Shown here: positions 31,139 to 42,894 of the stretch, in pieces
Numbering within the stretch: position 1 is the first letter of the stretch
Layout: each line of letters begins with the position of its first letter
Assembly (NCBI GenBank): GCA_014156375.1
Contig: RQJH01000001.1
Span: forward strand, 1 to 64,000
Source: Enterobacteriaceae bacterium 89
Lineage (GTDB): Bacteria > Pseudomonadota > Gammaproteobacteria > Enterobacterales > Enterobacteriaceae
DNA: 64,000 nucleotides
Reading direction: 5' to 3'
The notes under the pieces: model-generated
Told to the model about the DNA's origin: nothing
Databases searched by the model: none
The model's input: the letters and a program-made list of their open reading frames with translations, nothing else
Made by a program: the position numbers and the translations under genes

Positions 31139-31696
31139 TCAGAACTGCATCAGCTCTGCTTCTTTCTCTGCCAGCGCCGCGTCCACTTTCTTGATGGCCG
31201 CGTCGGTCATTTTCTGCACATCGTCCTGAGAACGACGGTCGTCATCTTCGCTGATCTCTTTGTCTTTCAGCAGCGCTTTCACTTTGTCGTTCGCATCACG
31301 ACGCACGTTACGTACTGCAACACGCGCCTGCTCAGCTTCGCCACGTACGATCTTGGTCAGATCTTTACGACGCTCTTCCGTCAGCGGTGGCAGTGGAACG
31401 CGGATGTCAGAACCGGCAGAGCTTGGGTTCAGACCGAGATCGGAAGCCATGATCGCTTTCTCAACGGCCGGGCCCAGAGAGCGGTCGAAGACGTTGATTT
31501 TCAGCGTACGGGAGTCTTCTACCGTGACGCTTGCCAGCTGACGCAGCGGGGTCGCTGCACCGTAGTATTCCACTACGATGCCGTCGAGCAGGCTCGGAGA
31601 AGCACGACCAGTACGGATTTTGCTGATCTGGTTTTTGAATGATTCAACGCATTTGTCCATGCGCACTTCGGCATCTTTTCTGATATCGCTAATCAC
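31139..31696 (-). CDS. frr: Ribosome-recycling factor
   Basis: Frr with EF-G splits post-termination ribosomes. The 185-residue protein has the tRNA-like two-domain form: a three-helix bundle (residues 1-29 and 106-185) and a small beta domain between. The conserved [14 protein letters not shown] segment is at 26-39. The start is GTG at 31696, as in E. coli. It lies downstream of pyrH with its own candidate promoter. Confidence 0.98.
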   Translation of the reverse strand: MISDIRKDAEVRMDKCVESFKNQISKIRTGRASPSLLDGIVVEYYGAATPLRQLASVTVEDSRTLKINVFDRSLGPAVEKAIMASDLGLNPSSAGSDIRVPLPPLTEERRKDLTKIVRGEAEQARVAVRNVRRDANDKVKALLKDKEISEDDDRRSQDDVQKMTDAAIKKVDAALAEKEAELMQF

Positions 31697-31763
31697 GTTA
31701 CGAGTCCTTGAAATCTTGTCTCAGGCTGACCATACGGCACACCTGCCGGCGGCGAGTGTGCTA

Positions 31764-31793
31764 AGTATAGCCCGTTTAATTCCTGACGCTGAA
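31764..31793 (-). promoter_or_regulatory. Candidate frr promoter with adjacent hairpin
   Basis: On the minus strand TTCAGC (31788-31793), an 18-base spacer and TATACT (31764-31769) form a plausible sigma-70 promoter. The -35 lies within a perfect 7-bp inverted repeat (31785-31791/31796-31802, 4-base loop). Confidence 0.5.
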
Positions 31794-31859
31794 AACAGCG
31801 TCGGGTAAGCATCGCCAAAAATAAAGCGGAATCTTACCTGTATTTATCGTTAACGGAAA

Positions 31860-32585
31860 TTATTCCGTAATCAAAGTGCCTTCTTTTTCGCCCATGACTA
31901 CGCGGCGCAGCGCGCCTGGTTTGTTCATGTTGAATACGCGAATTGGCAGTTTGTGGTCACGAGCCAGCGTGAACGCAGCAAGATCCATCACTTTCAGCTC
32001 TTTATCCAGCACTTCAGCGTAGGTCAGCTGTTCGTACATGGTGGCGGTAGGATCTTTCGCTGGATCGGCGGTAAACACGCCGTCCACTTTGGTGGCTTTC
32101 AGGACAACGTCGGCTTCGATTTCGATGCCGCGCAGGCAGGCTGCGGAATCCGTGGTAAAGAACGGGTTACCGGTACCAGCAGAAAGGATCACCACACGGT
32201 TGTTACGCAGCAGGCTGATAGCTTCGGCCCAGCTGTAGTTATCACACACGCCATTCAGCGGAATAGCGGACATCAGGCGGGCGTTCACATAGGCGCGGTG
32301 GAGAGCATCGCGCATCGCCAGGCCATTCATTACGGTGGCCAACATGCCCATGTGGTCGCCCACGACGCGGTTCATCCCCGCTTTTGCCAGACCCGCACCA
32401 CGGAAAAGGTTACCACCACCAATCACCACGCCAACCTGGATCCCCAGTTCGACCAGTTCTTTAATTTCCTGCGCCATACGATCGAGAATGCTGGCATCGA
32501 TACCGAAGCCTTCAGTTCCCTGCAGTGCTTCGCCACTCAGTTTCAGCAGAATGCGTTTGTAGACGGGTTTTGCATTGGTAGCCAT
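31860..32585 (-). CDS. pyrH: Uridylate kinase
   Basis: PyrH phosphorylates UMP to UDP and is allosterically activated by GTP and inhibited by UTP. The 241 residues equal E. coli. It is of the amino-acid-kinase fold, with KLSGEAL near residue 15, a GGGNLFRG motif near 57 and [15 protein letters not shown] near 140. It lies between tsf (after a terminator) and frr. Confidence 0.98.
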   Translation of the reverse strand: MATNAKPVYKRILLKLSGEALQGTEGFGIDASILDRMAQEIKELVELGIQVGVVIGGGNLFRGAGLAKAGMNRVVGDHMGMLATVMNGLAMRDALHRAYVNARLMSAIPLNGVCDNYSWAEAISLLRNNRVVILSAGTGNPFFTTDSAACLRGIEIEADVVLKATKVDGVFTADPAKDPTATMYEQLTYAEVLDKELKVMDLAAFTLARDHKLPIRVFNMNKPGALRRVVMGEKEGTLITE

Positions 32586-32699
32586 TTTTCTTTCCTGGGA
32601 CTGTCAACGTTTGAGATGGGTAAAATTCTGGCGACAAGATTATGCCGCTCTTCAGTGCAAGCCTATAGGAGCCTGACTGATTTTCACTTGATGGGGCTC

Positions 32700-32724
32700 A
32701 AAAAGAAGCCGCCCTAAGGCGGCT
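32700..32724 (-). terminator. Terminator after tsf
   Basis: On the minus strand AGCCGCC and GGCGGCT (stems 32718-32724 and 32707-32713) flank a short loop and are followed by TTCTTTTT. Confidence 0.9.
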
Positions 32725-32736
32725 CCTTTTCAATAA

Positions 32737-33588
32737 TTAAGACTGCTTGGACATTGCAGCAACTTCTGCTGCGAAGTCAGTCTCAACTTTTTCGATACCT
32801 TCGCCCACTTCGAAGCGGATGAAGTTAGTTACGGTCGCGTTGTGCTCTTTCAGGAACTGACCCACAGTTTTGCTTGGATCCATAACGAAAGGCTGACCAG
32901 TCAGAGAAACTTCGCCGGTGAATTTCTTCATGCGGCCTTCAACCATTTTCTCTGCGATTTCTTTTGGCTTACCGGACTGCATGGCGATGTCCAGCTGAAC
33001 CTGGTACTCTTTTTCTACCACTTCAGCAGACACGTCTTCTGGGTTAACGAATTCTGGCTTGCTTGCAGCAACGTGCATTGCAATGTGCTTAACCAGCTCT
33101 TCGTCAGCGCCTTTAGCAGCAACCAGAACGCCGATGCGAGCACCGTGCAGGTAGCTACCCAGAACGTCGCCTTCCAGGGAAGCAACGCGACGGATGTTGA
33201 TGTTCTCACCGATTTTAGCAACCAGGGCAACACGCTCTTCTTCGAACTGTGCTTTCAGAACGTCAACGTCGGTGATTTTACCAGCAACAGCAGCGTCCAG
33301 AACTTTGTTAGCAAATGCCTGGAAACCACCATCTTTAGCAACGAAGTCAGTCTGGCAGTTAACTTCCAGAATGATACCGTAGTTGCCTTCGATCTTAGTG
33401 ATGATCACGCCGTCAGCAGCAACGTTGCCTGCTTTCTTAGCGGCTTTGATCGCACCAGATTTACGCATGTTTTCGATTGCCAGCTCGATGTCGCCGTTAG
33501 CTTCAGTCAGGGCTTTTTTGCAATCCATCATGCCTGCGCCAGTACGTTCACGCAGCTCTTTTACCAGGGAGGCGGTAATTTCGGCCAT
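32737..33588 (-). CDS. tsf: Translation elongation factor Ts
   Basis: EF-Ts exchanges GDP for GTP on EF-Tu. The 283 residues match E. coli: an N-terminal UBA-like domain with [16 protein letters not shown] (12-27), the core with the conserved NCQTDFVA segment (about 77-84) that contacts EF-Tu, a coiled-coil insertion and a C-terminal module. It is cotranscribed with rpsB through a partial terminator. Confidence 0.98.
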   Translation of the reverse strand: MAEITASLVKELRERTGAGMMDCKKALTEANGDIELAIENMRKSGAIKAAKKAGNVAADGVIITKIEGNYGIILEVNCQTDFVAKDGGFQAFANKVLDAAVAGKITDVDVLKAQFEEERVALVAKIGENINIRRVASLEGDVLGSYLHGARIGVLVAAKGADEELVKHIAMHVAASKPEFVNPEDVSAEVVEKEYQVQLDIAMQSGKPKEIAEKMVEGRMKKFTGEVSLTGQPFVMDPSKTVGQFLKEHNATVTNFIRFEVGEGIEKVETDFAAEVAAMSKQS

Positions 33589-33646
33589 TCTAAAATCCTC
33601 GGGATATTGGGACCGCCCGGCAGTAAGCCAAACGGTTATAAAAGTG

Positions 33647-33671
33647 AAAAAGGGGCCACTAAGAGGCCCCT
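33647..33671 (-). terminator. Intercistronic attenuator between rpsB and tsf
   Basis: On the minus strand AGGGGCC (complement of 33665-33671) pairs with GGCCCCT (complement of 33651-33657) and is followed by TTTT. Its place between two cotranscribed genes suggests partial termination that sets the S2 to EF-Ts ratio. Confidence 0.85.
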
Positions 33672-33706
33672 ATCCATACTCGGTACTAATAAGGGCTTAA
33701 ACCTTA

Positions 33707-34759
<1,053 letters not shown>

Positions 34760-34810
34760 TCAGCACTTACACTAGTATTGCCGATAAATCGGCCCTGATG
34801 GACAGAATTC

Positions 34811-35605
34811 ATGGCTATCTCTATTAAAACACCTGAAGAAATCGCAAAAATGCGCGTAGCAGGCCGCCTGGCCGCTGACGTGCTGGAAATGATCGAACCG
34901 CACATCAAGCCCGGCGTCAGCACCGGTGAACTGGATCGCATCTGCCACGAGTACATTGAAAAAACTCAGCAGGCTATCCCGGCGTGCCTCGGCTATCACG
35001 GCTTCCCGAAAGCCACCTGTATCTCTATTAATGAGGTGGTGTGCCACGGGATCCCTGACGATGCCAAACTGCTGAAAGACGGCGATATCGTTAATATCGA
35101 CATCACCGTGATTAAAGATGAGTACCACGGTGACACCTCTAAGATGTTCATCGTCGGCAAGCCGACTATTCTGGGCGAACGCCTCTGCCGCGTGACTCAG
35201 GAAAGCCTGTATCTGGCGCTGAAGATGGTGAAACCAGGCATTCGTCTGCGCACTATCGGCGCAGCGATTCAGAAATTTGCCGAAGCGGAAGGTTTCTCTG
35301 TCGTTCGCGAATACTGCGGTCACGGCATTGGCCGCGTGTTCCACGAAGAGCCACAGGTTCTGCACTATGACGCAGACGACGGCGGCGTGGTCCTGAAGGC
35401 GGGCATGACCTTCACCATCGAGCCAATGGTCAACTCCGGCGATTACCGCATCCGCACCATGAAAGACGGCTGGACGGTGAAAACCAAAGACAGAAGCTTG
35501 TCTGCACAGTACGAGCATACTATTGTGGTGACGGACAACGGCTGCGAAATTCTGACGTTACGCAAGGATGACACCATCCCGGCGATAATCTCGCACAACG
35601 AATGA
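34811..35605 (+). CDS. map: Methionine aminopeptidase
   Basis: Map removes N-terminal methionine from nascent proteins with small second residues. The 264 residues equal E. coli type Ia. The pita-bread fold has the CLGYHGFPK segment, the dinuclear metal site with aspartates in NIDITV and YHGDTSKMF, the histidine of CGHGIGR and glutamates in IEPM and YEHTI. It is divergent from rpsB and followed by a terminator. Confidence 0.98.
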   Translation: MAISIKTPEEIAKMRVAGRLAADVLEMIEPHIKPGVSTGELDRICHEYIEKTQQAIPACLGYHGFPKATCISINEVVCHGIPDDAKLLKDGDIVNIDITVIKDEYHGDTSKMFIVGKPTILGERLCRVTQESLYLALKMVKPGIRLRTIGAAIQKFAEAEGFSVVREYCGHGIGRVFHEEPQVLHYDADDGGVVLKAGMTFTIEPMVNSGDYRIRTMKDGWTVKTKDRSLSAQYEHTIVVTDNGCEILTLRKDDTIPAIISHNE

Positions 35606-35610
35606 TAAGA

Positions 35611-35636
35611 AGCCGGCGCAAGCCGGTTTTTTTTTA
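35611..35636 (+). terminator. Terminator after map
   Basis: CCGGC (35613-35617), loop GCAA, GCCGG (35622-35626), followed by a 9-base T-run. Confidence 0.85.
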
Positions 35637-35661
35637 ATAGTATTTTCTTATGGGTGGCTTG

Positions 35662-38325
35662 ATGAGCAATACATTCACTGACACGGCGTTAACCGTTTTG
35701 CCAGGCCAGCCGGAAAATCCGGTCAATTGGGCGGAATCGGAACTGAACTGCACCGATATTAAAGCCCATCTTGACGCCTTTCAGCGCTGGTTAGGGGTGG
35801 CGTTCGATAGCGGGATCTCAGCAGAACAGCTGATGATCGCCCGCACAGAATTTATCGATCAGATGCTCCAGCGGCTGTGGCTGCATTACGGTTTTGGCGA
35901 GCTCGAAGACGCGGCGCTGGTTGCGGTCGGCGGCTATGGTCGCGCGGAACTTCATCCGCTTTCGGACATCGACCTGCTGATCCTCAGCCGTAAAAAACTC
36001 CCCGATGAGCGAGCCCAAAAAATTGGCGAGCTGTTAACCCTGCTGTGGGATGTGAAGCTTGAAGTCGGCCACAGCGTGCGCACCCTCGAAGAGTGCCTGC
36101 TGGAAGGGCTTTCTGACCTGACGGTCGCCACCAACCTGATTGAATCGCGCCTGCTGATTGGCGACGTCGCCCTGTTTCTTGAGCTGCAAAAACACATTTT
36201 CAGCGAAGGCTTCTGGCCATCAGAAAAATTCTTCGCCGCTAAAATCGAAGAGCAAAACGAGCGCCACCAGCGCTATCACGGCACCAGCTACAATCTGGAG
36301 CCCGACATCAAAAGCAGCCCCGGCGGCCTGCGGGATATTCACACTCTGCAGTGGGTGGCCCGTCGCCACTTTGGTGCCACCTCGCTCGATGAAATGGTCG
36401 GCTTTGGATTTCTGACCAAAGCCGAGCGCAACGAGCTGAACGAATGCCTGCATTTGCTGTGGCGCATTCGCTTTGCGCTGCATCTGGAAATTAATCGTTA
36501 CGACAACCGTCTGCTTTTCGACAGACAACTTAACGTCGCCCAGCGTCTCAACTACATGGGTGAAGGCAACGAGCCGGTTGAGCAGATGATGAAAGATTTC
36601 TATCGCTGCACGCGCCGGGTGGGTGAACTGAACCAGATGCTGTTGCAGCTGTTCGACGAAGCGATTCTGGCGCTGACCGCCGATGAAAAACCTCGTCCTC
36701 TCGATGACGATTTCCAGCTGCGCGGCACGCTGATCGACCTGCGCGACGAAAACCTGTTTATGCGTGAACCGCAGGCGATCCTGCGGATGTTCCATATTAT
36801 GGTGCGCAACAGCAGCATCACCGGGATTTACTCCACTACGCTGCGTCATCTGCGCCATGCGCGTCGCCATCTCAGCCAGCCGCTGTGCTATATCCCGGAA
36901 GCGCGTGAGCTGTTCCTGAGCATGTTACGCCACCAGGGTGCAGTCAGTCGCGGTCTGCTGCCCATGCACCGCCACAGCGTGCTGTGGGCCTATATGCCGC
37001 AGTGGTCACATATCGTCGGCCAGATGCAGTTTGACCTGTTCCACGCCTATACCGTGGATGAACATACCATTCGCGTTCTGCTGAAACTGGAAAGTTTCGC
37101 CAAAGAGGAAACCCGCTCGCGCCATCCGCTGTGCGTTGAGCTGTGGCCGCGCCTGAATCATCCGGAACTGATCCTGATCGCCGCGCTGTTTCACGATATC
37201 GCCAAAGGTCGTGGTGGCGATCACTCGGTCCTCGGCGCGCAGGACGTTCTGAAATTTGCCGAGCTACACGGTCTGAACTCACGGGAAACGCAGCTCGTCG
37301 CCTGGCTGGTGCGCCAGCATCTGCTGATGTCGGTCACCGCCCAGCGCCGCGACATTCAGGATCCGGAAGTCATCAAGCAGTTTGCCGAAGAAGTACAGTC
37401 TGAAAATCGTCTGCGCTATCTGGTATGCCTGACCGTCGCTGATATCTGCGCCACTAACGAAACCCTGTGGAACAGCTGGAAGCAAAGCCTGCTGCGCGAG
37501 CTCTATTTCGCCACCGAGAAGCAGCTGCGTCGCGGGATGCAGAGCACGCCTGATATGCGCGAACGCGTGAGGCATCACCAGCTTCAGGCTCTGGCACTGC
37601 TGCGGATGGACAACATCAACGAAGAGGCGCTGCATCAAATCTGGTCACGCTGTCGCGCCAACTATTTTGTGCGCCACACGCCAAACCAGCTGGCCTGGCA
37701 TGCAAGGCATTTGCTGAAGCACGATCTCAGCAACCCGATGATTTTACTCAGCCCGCAGGCTACTCGCGGCGGAACGGAGATCTTCATCTGGAGCCCGGAC
37801 AGGCCGTATCTGTTTGCCGCCGTTTGCGCCGAGCTGGACAGACGCAACCTGAGCGTCCATGACGCGCAGATCTTCACCACCCGCGACGGGATGGCGATGG
37901 ATACCTTTATCGTGCTCGAGCCTGACGGCAGCCCGCTTTCGGCCGACCGCCATGAAGCCATTCGCCAGGGGCTGGAGCAGGCGATCACCCAGCGCTCCTG
38001 GCAGCCGCCAGCGCCGCGTCGTCAGCCGGCAAAATTACGCCATTTTACCGTCGATACCGAGGTCAATTTCCTGCCGACCCACACCGACAGAAAGTCCTTC
38101 CTCGAACTGATCGCACTCGATCAGCCAGGACTGCTGGCCCGCGTCGGCCAGGTCTTTGCCGACCTCGGCATTTCGCTCCACGGGGCGAGAATTACGACAA
38201 TTGGTGAGCGAGTAGAAGATTTATTTATAATCGCGACCGGCGACCGGCGTGCCCTTAATAATGAGCTGCAACAAGAAGTGCAACAGCGGTTGACAGCGGC
38301 CCTCAATCCAAACGATAAAGGGTAG
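35662..38325 (+). CDS. glnD: Bifunctional uridylyltransferase/uridylyl-removing enzyme GlnD
   Basis: GlnD senses glutamine and uridylylates or deuridylylates PII proteins (GlnB, GlnK), controlling glutamine synthetase and NtrBC. Domains in order: nucleotidyltransferase ([18 protein letters not shown] near 90), helical linker, HD hydrolase ([14 protein letters not shown] near 510) and two ACT domains at the C-terminus. I chose ATG 35662 (887 residues), which has GGGTGG upstream; ATG 35650 (891) has no ribosome site. E. coli GlnD has 890 residues and the extreme N-terminus varies. Confidence 0.96.
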   Translation: MSNTFTDTALTVLPGQPENPVNWAESELNCTDIKAHLDAFQRWLGVAFDSGISAEQLMIARTEFIDQMLQRLWLHYGFGELEDAALVAVGGYGRAELHPLSDIDLLILSRKKLPDERAQKIGELLTLLWDVKLEVGHSVRTLEECLLEGLSDLTVATNLIESRLLIGDVALFLELQKHIFSEGFWPSEKFFAAKIEEQNERHQRYHGTSYNLEPDIKSSPGGLRDIHTLQWVARRHFGATSLDEMVGFGFLTKAERNELNECLHLLWRIRFALHLEINRYDNRLLFDRQLNVAQRLNYMGEGNEPVEQMMKDFYRCTRRVGELNQMLLQLFDEAILALTADEKPRPLDDDFQLRGTLIDLRDENLFMREPQAILRMFHIMVRNSSITGIYSTTLRHLRHARRHLSQPLCYIPEARELFLSMLRHQGAVSRGLLPMHRHSVLWAYMPQWSHIVGQMQFDLFHAYTVDEHTIRVLLKLESFAKEETRSRHPLCVELWPRLNHPELILIAALFHDIAKGRGGDHSVLGAQDVLKFAELHGLNSRETQLVAWLVRQHLLMSVTAQRRDIQDPEVIKQFAEEVQSENRLRYLVCLTVADICATNETLWNSWKQSLLRELYFATEKQLRRGMQSTPDMRERVRHHQLQALALLRMDNINEEALHQIWSRCRANYFVRHTPNQLAWHARHLLKHDLSNPMILLSPQATRGGTEIFIWSPDRPYLFAAVCAELDRRNLSVHDAQIFTTRDGMAMDTFIVLEPDGSPLSADRHEAIRQGLEQAITQRSWQPPAPRRQPAKLRHFTVDTEVNFLPTHTDRKSFLELIALDQPGLLARVGQVFADLGISLHGARITTIGERVEDLFIIATGDRRALNNELQQEVQQRLTAALNPNDKG

Positions 38326-38355
38326 TGTGTTTTTTTTAATGGAAAGAGTTTAACA

Positions 38356-39180
38356 ATGCAGCAGTTACAGAACGTTATTGAGACCGCTTTCGAGCGCCAC
38401 GCCGAGATCACTCCGGCGAATGTAGATACCGTGACCCGTGAAGCGGTTAACCAGGTGATTTCCCTGCTGGATTCCGGCGCGCTGCGCGTGGCTGAGAAGA
38501 TCGACGGCCAGTGGGTAACGCATCAGTGGCTGAAGAAAGCGGTGCTGCTCTCTTTCCGTATCAACGATAACCAGGTTATCGATGGCGCAGAAAGCCGCTA
38601 CTTCGACAAAGTGCCGATGAAATTCGCCGACTACGATGAAGCGCGCTTCCAGAAAGAAGGTTTCCGCGTAGTGCCACCAGCGGCGGTTCGTCAGGGTGCC
38701 TACATCGCCCGTAACACCGTGCTGATGCCGTCCTATGTCAACATCGGTGCGTACGTTGACGAAGGCTCCATGGTGGATACCTGGGCTACTGTCGGCTCCT
38801 GTGCGCAGATCGGTAAAAACGTTCACCTGTCCGGCGGCGTCGGCATCGGCGGCGTACTGGAACCACTGCAGGCGAACCCAACTATCATCGAAGACAACTG
38901 CTTCATCGGCGCACGCTCCGAAGTGGTTGAAGGCGTGATCGTGGAAGAAGGCTCCGTTATTTCCATGGGCGTTTATCTTGGTCAGAGCACCAAAATCTAC
39001 GATCGTGAAACCGGCGAAGTGTTCTATGGCCGCGTACCTGCGGGCTCGGTGGTTGTTTCCGGCAACCTGCCGTCGAAAGATGGCAAATACAGCCTGTACT
39101 GTGCAGTGATTGTCAAAAAAGTAGACGCCAAAACCCGCGGCAAAGTGGGGATTAACGAACTGCTGCGCACCATCGACTAA
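38356..39180 (+). CDS. dapD: 2,3,4,5-tetrahydropyridine-2,6-dicarboxylate N-succinyltransferase
   Basis: DapD succinylates tetrahydrodipicolinate in the succinylase branch of lysine and meso-diaminopimelate synthesis. The 274 residues equal E. coli: an N-terminal helical domain and a left-handed beta-helix (about 100-240) with hexapeptide repeats such as [25 protein letters not shown] precedes the ATG. It is followed by a perfect palindromic terminator. Confidence 0.98.
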   Translation: MQQLQNVIETAFERHAEITPANVDTVTREAVNQVISLLDSGALRVAEKIDGQWVTHQWLKKAVLLSFRINDNQVIDGAESRYFDKVPMKFADYDEARFQKEGFRVVPPAAVRQGAYIARNTVLMPSYVNIGAYVDEGSMVDTWATVGSCAQIGKNVHLSGGVGIGGVLEPLQANPTIIEDNCFIGARSEVVEGVIVEEGSVISMGVYLGQSTKIYDRETGEVFYGRVPAGSVVVSGNLPSKDGKYSLYCAVIVKKVDAKTRGKVGINELLRTID

Positions 39181-39194
39181 ACTGGCACAAAATG

Positions 39195-39220
39195 AAAGCG
39201 AGGCATGCCTCGCTTTTTTT
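39195..39220 (+). terminator. Terminator after dapD
   Basis: AAAGCGAGGCA (39195-39205) is exactly complementary to TGCCTCGCTTT (39206-39216), with TTTT after it. Confidence 0.92.
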
Positions 39221-39292
39221 GTATCTGCAACTGGCGAAAAAGGATTTTTTCGTTAATTATTCAAGCGTTATAACGATATGAAGGGTACCGCT

Positions 39293-39682
39293 ATGTACGA
39301 TAATCTGAAAAGTTTGGGCATTACCAATCCTGATGAAATTGATCGTTACAGCCTCCGGCAGGAAGCCAACAACGATATCCTCAAAATCTATTTTCATAAG
39401 GATAAGGGTGAGTTTTTCGCAAAAAGCGTGAAGTTCAAATATCCGCGCCAGCGTAAAACCGTGGTGGCCGATGGTGTGGGCCAGGGCTACAAAGAGGTTC
39501 AGGAGATCAGCCCGAACCTGCGCTATGTGATCGACGAACTGGATCAGCTGTGCAAACGCGATCGCACCGAAGTGGATCTGAAGCGTAAGATCCTCGACGA
39601 CCTGCGCCATCTGGAAAGCGTGGTCGCCAATAAGATCAGCGAAATCGAATCCGATCTGGAAAAATTAACGCGTAACAAATAA
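39293..39682 (+). CDS. yaeH: DUF3461 family protein YaeH
   Basis: This 129-residue protein matches E. coli YaeH (128) almost throughout; the function is unknown. It is charged and mostly helical, with a C-terminal coiled-coil-like segment (about 85-127). The start [10 protein letters not shown] at 39293 matches the family; an ATG five codons earlier is possible. It lies directly between dapD and convergent degP; in E. coli cdaR and yaeI are also in this region. Confidence 0.93.
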   Translation: MYDNLKSLGITNPDEIDRYSLRQEANNDILKIYFHKDKGEFFAKSVKFKYPRQRKTVVADGVGQGYKEVQEISPNLRYVIDELDQLCKRDRTEVDLKRKILDDLRHLESVVANKISEIESDLEKLTRNK

Positions 39683-39683
39683 G

Positions 39684-39720
39684 CAAAAAAAAGCCCTCCT
39701 CCGCAGGGAGAAGGGCTTTG
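39684..39720 (-). terminator. Terminator of degP (facing yaeH)
   Basis: AAAGCCCT (39691-39698) pairs with AGGGCTTT (39713-39720), with an inner stem. On the minus strand an 8-base T-run follows, so it mainly ends degP; on the plus strand the T-run is only three bases. Confidence 0.88.
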
Positions 39721-39736
39721 CACTACATGGAAATTA

Positions 39737-41167
39737 TTACTGCATTAACAGGTAGATAGTGCTATCACCACGCTGAATATTCAGCGCCAGCACGGACGGT
39801 TTGCTGTCGAAGATCTTACGCAGATCGGCAATGTTTTTTACCGGCTGCTGGTTAGCGCCAATAATCACATCCCCTTTCTTCAGGCCGATTTGTGCGGCTG
39901 GCGTACCGGATTTCACGTTACTCACCACCACGCCTTTATCTTCGCCTTTGTTGTTCATCTCAGCGCCGTCGATGCCGTTGAAGATAGTGCTGGAATCAAC
40001 CTGTGACTGGCTGCTCTGCTGCAGTTCCAGATTCACAGTGACCGGCTTGCCGTCACGCACCAGACCCAGCTCGATTTTGCTGCCGACCGGCATCGTACCG
40101 ACCTGAGCGCGCAGAGCGGAGAAGCTGCTGATTGGCTTACCGTTCAGAGAGGTAATCACATCACCGGCTTTGATGCCTGCTTTCGCCGCAGAAGAGTTCG
40201 GCATTACCTGGCTGACGAAGGCGCCGCGCTGTGCGTCGACTTTCATCGCTTTAGCCAGATCGGAGCTCAGTTCGGTCCCCATAATGCCCAGCTCACCGCG
40301 TTTCACCTGGCCATATTTCACCATCTGCGCGGTCAGGCTCTGCACCATGTTGCTTGGGATAGCGAAGCCGATACCGATGTTGCCACCGTCCGGTGCCAGA
40401 ATCGCGGTGTTGATACCGATCAGTTCACCGTTCAGGTTCACCAGCGCGCCACCGGAGTTACCGCGGTTAATCGCCGCATCCGTCTGGATAAAGTTCTCGT
40501 AGTTTTCTACGTTCAGGCCGCTACGACCCAGCGCCGAGACGATACCGGAAGTCACGGTTTCGCCCAGACCAAACGGGTTACCAATCGCCACGGTGTAGTC
40601 ACCTACGCGCAGCGCGTCGGAGTCGGCAATCTTAATCGCGGTCAGGTTTTTCGGATCCTGGATTTGGATCAGCGCGATATCAGAACGCGGATCTTTACCT
40701 ACAACCTTAGCGTCGAACTTGCGACCGTCGCTCAGGGAAACTTTAATGGTGCTGGCGTTATCCACCACGTGGTTGTTGGTCACCACATAGCCTTTCGCCG
40801 CATCAATGATTACGCCAGAACCCAGCGCCATAAATTTCTGCTGCTGGGAACCGCCGTCACCGCCCTGCCCGCCACCCTGCTGGCAGAATGGAGAGTTCTG
40901 GAACGGGGAACCGTCCTGACAGAACGGTGAATTATCACCGAAGAACTGCTGGAAGTTACGTCCCATACGCGGGGTGTTAACCGTGGTGCTGCCTTCCACG
41001 TTGATGCTGACAACGGATGGCATCACTTTTTCCAGCATCGGTGCCAGGCTTGGCATCTGCTGGGCAGTAGTGGCAGAAGAAGCCGTTTCCGCAGCCGTGG
41101 CCAGCGGAGAAAGGGCCAGACTTAAACTCAGGGCCAGTGCACTCATTGCTAACGTGGTTTTTTTCAT
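39737..41167 (-). CDS. degP: Periplasmic serine protease and chaperone DegP
   Basis: DegP degrades or refolds misfolded periplasmic and outer-membrane proteins in cage-like oligomers. The start at 41167 (MKKTTLAMSA) gives 476 residues with a signal peptide of about 26; an ATG five codons earlier is not conserved. Catalytic triad in precursor numbering: H133 (NNHVVD), D163 (SDIAL), S238 (GNSGGA). The LA loop (about 69-107) is rich in Phe, Cys, Gly and Gln. Two PDZ domains occupy about 285-476. A sigma-E type promoter lies upstream. Confidence 0.98.
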   Translation of the reverse strand: MKKTTLAMSALALSLSLALSPLATAAETASSATTAQQMPSLAPMLEKVMPSVVSINVEGSTTVNTPRMGRNFQQFFGDNSPFCQDGSPFQNSPFCQQGGGQGGDGGSQQQKFMALGSGVIIDAAKGYVVTNNHVVDNASTIKVSLSDGRKFDAKVVGKDPRSDIALIQIQDPKNLTAIKIADSDALRVGDYTVAIGNPFGLGETVTSGIVSALGRSGLNVENYENFIQTDAAINRGNSGGALVNLNGELIGINTAILAPDGGNIGIGFAIPSNMVQSLTAQMVKYGQVKRGELGIMGTELSSDLAKAMKVDAQRGAFVSQVMPNSSAAKAGIKAGDVITSLNGKPISSFSALRAQVGTMPVGSKIELGLVRDGKPVTVNLELQQSSQSQVDSSTIFNGIDGAEMNNKGEDKGVVVSNVKSGTPAAQIGLKKGDVIIGANQQPVKNIADLRKIFDSKPSVLALNIQRGDSTIYLLMQ

Positions 41168-41219
41168 GTCTCGTAATCTCAAAGGTCAGATAATGCAAAA
41201 ATTGCTGTGTACGTGACTT

Positions 41220-41247
41220 TCAGAGTCATTTTATAGCGCGAAGTTCC
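41220..41247 (-). promoter_or_regulatory. Sigma-E type promoter of degP
   Basis: On the minus strand GGAACTT (41241-41247), a 16-base spacer and TCTGA (41220-41224) match the sigma-E promoter of E. coli degP almost base for base. Confidence 0.88.
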
Positions 41248-41305
41248 GGACGGATGTTTCTGCAAAAAGTAAAAATTTATTGTCCGTCTTTACAAAACTC
41301 CGGGC

Positions 41306-42820
41306 TTATTCCACAGCCATTAAGCGGCGATATTCATCCCAGGCATAAAGATCCGTCATACCGCTGATATAATCCTGAATCAGGCGACAGCGATAATAGT
41401 ACTCCATCAGCGGATATTCCGCGGCGTCGCGCGGGATTTTATTCACCGCCTCAACGTAAGCCAGCCGATGACGGGTTGAGAGTTTATGGAACAGACGGCT
41501 CTCAATCGGTAAATGGCGCAGACGCTCCTTTTCCACTAATTCATTAAAATCAGATAATGATAATTTTAACAGCGGCTGGTAAATCTCCAGCAGGCCGCTG
41601 ATAACACGGTAACCCTGTAATTCGAGCTGTTCGACATCCGGATGACTGAAGACCTCTTTCACCGCCACGCTTTTATATAATTCAAGCAGCTGGCTGTAGC
41701 TGCTGTCATCTTCCAGCAGTGCGTGATTGAAATCCCCGGCATATATCTGCGGCAAGTTATCAATAAATCGCTGGGCCGCGTAAGGCACCAGCTTATTAAG
41801 CGTATTGACCCGCAAATACATGAAAAACTGGTCTTCCGTGCTACGACTTAACGAATTGGAGCGAGATTTCTCCCATGCGCTTTCCACCACCTGAGAAAAC
41901 AGCGAGCCTTTTTCATGACCGCCCCAGGCGTCATACAGATGCTGATAAAGCTGTTCAACGCTAAAAATCCGTTTTTCGACTGCGTCTTCAAGATCGGCCA
42001 CGCAATAAGAAATGTCATCCGCCGCTTCCATAATCCAGGTTAATGGAAAGCGACTGTAAGGGGCTAAATCGAGTTCTTTACGTAATCTGGCAATATAGGC
42101 CTCTTCGGCGAAATAATAACCAGGTTTTTTCATTAAATAGCTGTGGCTTTCCGGCGGCGAACCGCGCCACCAGGCCGGACGGGTATATTTAAGAATGCAG
42201 CCTACCTGCGCCCAGGTAAGGTTCATACGCATCAGAGTATGCACCAGGCGGATCCCCTGCGCATTGCCCTCAAACTGGCAAAGATCCTGGCGGACTCTGC
42301 GGCGCAGTTCGTTTAGCGTATCTTCGCCATCACGGAGCCTGAGCACCCCAACCACGCAGCGATCTTCACTTAGCGGCTGGCTTGCCGCATCGGCAGGCCA
42401 CAGCTGTTTACGGAAACAGTCGTTGATCGCGGCTTCACCGAAATGACCAAACGGAGGATTGCCAATATCGTGCATCAGGCACGCCATTTCGACGATGCTT
42501 TCAAACGGTCCGGTCAGTTCATCCAGGCCGTAGGCCTCCAGCAGCTTAAGCTGCTTCAGGCGGCTCAGCACTTCTTTGGCAATATAGCGCCCGACCTGCT
42601 GAACTTCCATCGAGTGCGTCAGCCGGGTGCGGACCGCCGCATTACGCTCCAGCGGGAAGACCTGGGTTTTCTGCTGCAGCCTGCGGATCGCCGGAGAATT
42701 GACGATTCGCCCGCGATCGCTTTCGAAAATACGCAGGATTTCATGTTCGGACGTGACGTTCTGCGGAGAGCGATAGCGCCGCCGCCAGTTAATCTTGCTG
42801 CGAAAATCAATAGTTGCCAT
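41306..42820 (-). CDS. dgt: Deoxyguanosine triphosphate triphosphohydrolase
   Basis: Dgt hydrolyses dGTP to deoxyguanosine and tripolyphosphate and binds single-stranded DNA. The 504-residue HD-domain protein (E. coli 505) has the metal-binding histidines and aspartates, including [16 protein letters not shown] near 113-128 and a later [15 protein letters not shown] chose ATG 42820 because the in-frame ATG at 42832 would place the GGGAGAGG ribosome site inside the gene. It is divergent from mtnN. Confidence 0.97.
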   Translation of the reverse strand: MATIDFRSKINWRRRYRSPQNVTSEHEILRIFESDRGRIVNSPAIRRLQQKTQVFPLERNAAVRTRLTHSMEVQQVGRYIAKEVLSRLKQLKLLEAYGLDELTGPFESIVEMACLMHDIGNPPFGHFGEAAINDCFRKQLWPADAASQPLSEDRCVVGVLRLRDGEDTLNELRRRVRQDLCQFEGNAQGIRLVHTLMRMNLTWAQVGCILKYTRPAWWRGSPPESHSYLMKKPGYYFAEEAYIARLRKELDLAPYSRFPLTWIMEAADDISYCVADLEDAVEKRIFSVEQLYQHLYDAWGGHEKGSLFSQVVESAWEKSRSNSLSRSTEDQFFMYLRVNTLNKLVPYAAQRFIDNLPQIYAGDFNHALLEDDSSYSQLLELYKSVAVKEVFSHPDVEQLELQGYRVISGLLEIYQPLLKLSLSDFNELVEKERLRHLPIESRLFHKLSTRHRLAYVEAVNKIPRDAAEYPLMEYYYRCRLIQDYISGMTDLYAWDEYRRLMAVE

Positions 42821-42894
42821 AGCCTCTCCCACTCCGGAACTGCGTGCTCCATGATAAACTATGCCTTTAAACCCATCATATCGCGAGTAAATCT

